This document shows positions 13,355 to 13,914 of a DNA stretch of 13,914 nt, one piece after another. Position 1 is the first letter of the stretch. Each line of letters begins with the position of its first letter. The stretch covers positions 1 to 13,914 of the forward strand of contig JAWLES010000050.1 of assembly GCA_041685935.1 (NCBI GenBank). The letters are read 5' to 3'. A program made the translations under genes and the position numbers. A model generated the notes under the pieces. It was not told the DNA's origin and did not search any database. It worked only from the letters and a program-made list of their open reading frames with translations. The DNA is from JAIPEK01 sp041685935 (GTDB taxonomy: Bacteria > Desulfobacterota > Desulfobacteria > Desulfobacterales > Desulfobacteraceae).

Positions 13355-13914
13355 TTGAAGATATTCAATCTGTTGAGTTCTTTGTTCATCGCTCTTTTGC
13401 TGTTTCATCCGCCCTGCCCGGCCGGGGAAATCACTTTCACCGATGATGGCGGAAAAAAGGTGACGATCCGGAAGGTGCCTGAAAGAGTTGTCTCGCTGGT
13501 GCCGTCGGCTACTGAAATCATCTTTGCCCTGGGCGCGGGTGAAGCGGTCAAGGGCATCACCTGCCACAGCGCACACCTTGAAAATGCATGGAAGAAAAAA
13601 GTGGTGGGCGGATATGTCCAGCCTTCCACAGAGGCGGTCCAGGCACTTGAACCGGATCTTGTATTTGTTTCCGGAATGCACCGGGGGCTTCGGGACACTC
13701 TTTGCGAAAATCAGGTTCCGACGGTTCAAATCGGGATTGATTCGGTTCCTCAAAGCCTTGGGACCATTGAACTTCTGGGCAGAATTTTTGACCGGGAAAA
13801 ACAGGCAGCCCAAATAACCGCGTCCATACGGGAAAAAATGGATTTAATCGAGCGAAAGATCCGCTCCATTGCCCCGGAGGACAGGAAACGGGTGATGCGG
13901 CTCATGGGCCGGGA
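13355..13914 (+). CDS. btuF: Periplasmic cobalamin-binding protein, BtuF-like, 5' part
   Basis: An open frame runs from a TTG at 13355 to the right edge (186 codons seen). AAGGAG (13342-13347) lies 7 bases before the TTG, 17 bp after the btuB stop, so it is probably in the same operon. The product begins with a basic-hydrophobic signal sequence (KIFNLLSSLFIALLLFHPP) and a likely cleavage near CPAG-E. The Cys lacks a proper lipobox, so a soluble periplasmic protein is more likely than a lipoprotein. The sequence ERVVSLVPSATEIIFALGAG, then QPSTEAVQALEPDLVFVSG, is typical of class III (Fe/B12) substrate-binding proteins of the BtuF/FecB family. It would hand cobalamin to a BtuCD ABC permease expected downstream. 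An iron-siderophore ligand is the alternative, but the B12 riboswitch favours cobalamin. Confidence 0.87.
   Translation, partial: MKIFNLLSSLFIALLLFHPPCPAGEITFTDDGGKKVTIRKVPERVVSLVPSATEIIFALGAGEAVKGITCHSAHLENAWKKKVVGGYVQPSTEAVQALEPDLVFVSGMHRGLRDTLCENQVPTVQIGIDSVPQSLGTIELLGRIFDREKQAAQITASIREKMDLIERKIRSIAPEDRKRVMRLMGR

Overview
The window looks like a piece of chromosome from a Gram-negative bacterium. It encodes a TonB-dependent outer-membrane receptor, a periplasmic binding protein, a secreted alkaline phosphatase and a methyl-accepting chemotaxis protein. One intergenic region carries a good sigma-54 type promoter. Mid-range base composition, a cobalamin riboswitch with B12 uptake genes, class II fumarase and sigma-54 control would suit a free-living deltaproteobacterium (Desulfobacterota). 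That assignment is an inference from gene content, not something the sequence proves. I see no insertion sequence, CRISPR array, tRNA or rRNA.

Layout. (1) 1-1596, minus strand: a class II fumarase followed 4 bp later by the start of an NAD(P)-binding epimerase-like gene that runs off the left edge. (2) 1792-2877, minus: an AI-2E/PerM-family membrane protein. (3) 3271-4395, plus: a membrane-anchored metallophosphoesterase, convergent with (4) 4401-5492, minus: a DUF21/CBS-domain (CNNM/CorC-like) membrane protein. (5) 5693-6832, minus: a YibE/F-family membrane protein. (6) 6961-8445, minus: a secreted PhoA-family alkaline phosphatase. (7) 8857-10956, plus: a chemoreceptor, divergent from the phosphatase across a 411-bp regulatory region. 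(8) 10957-13914, plus: a vitamin B12 uptake operon made of a cobalamin riboswitch with an intrinsic terminator, a BtuB-like receptor, and the 5' part of a BtuF-like binding protein that runs off the right edge.

The clearest functional unit is region 8. Cobalamin bound to the 11041-11201 aptamer should favour the 11256-11293 terminator and shut off the receptor (outer-membrane uptake) and the binding protein (periplasmic delivery, presumably to a BtuCD permease beyond the window). The other genes are mostly single transcription units with their own candidate promoters. They show no obvious shared pathway, so most of the window is ordinary core-type gene content.

I found no clearly new multi-gene system. 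The unexplained structure lies in the intergenic regions. There is a cluster of four TGCAT/ATGCA motifs at the fumarase promoter, a cluster of ACCTG/CAGGT motifs before the phosphoesterase, three palindromes upstream of the CBS-protein promoter, and a dyad in the chemoreceptor leader. A pair of overlapping hairpins sits between the chemoreceptor and the riboswitch. Among the proteins, the alkaline phosphatase has Gly where E. coli PhoA has Asp101, next to the nucleophilic serine.
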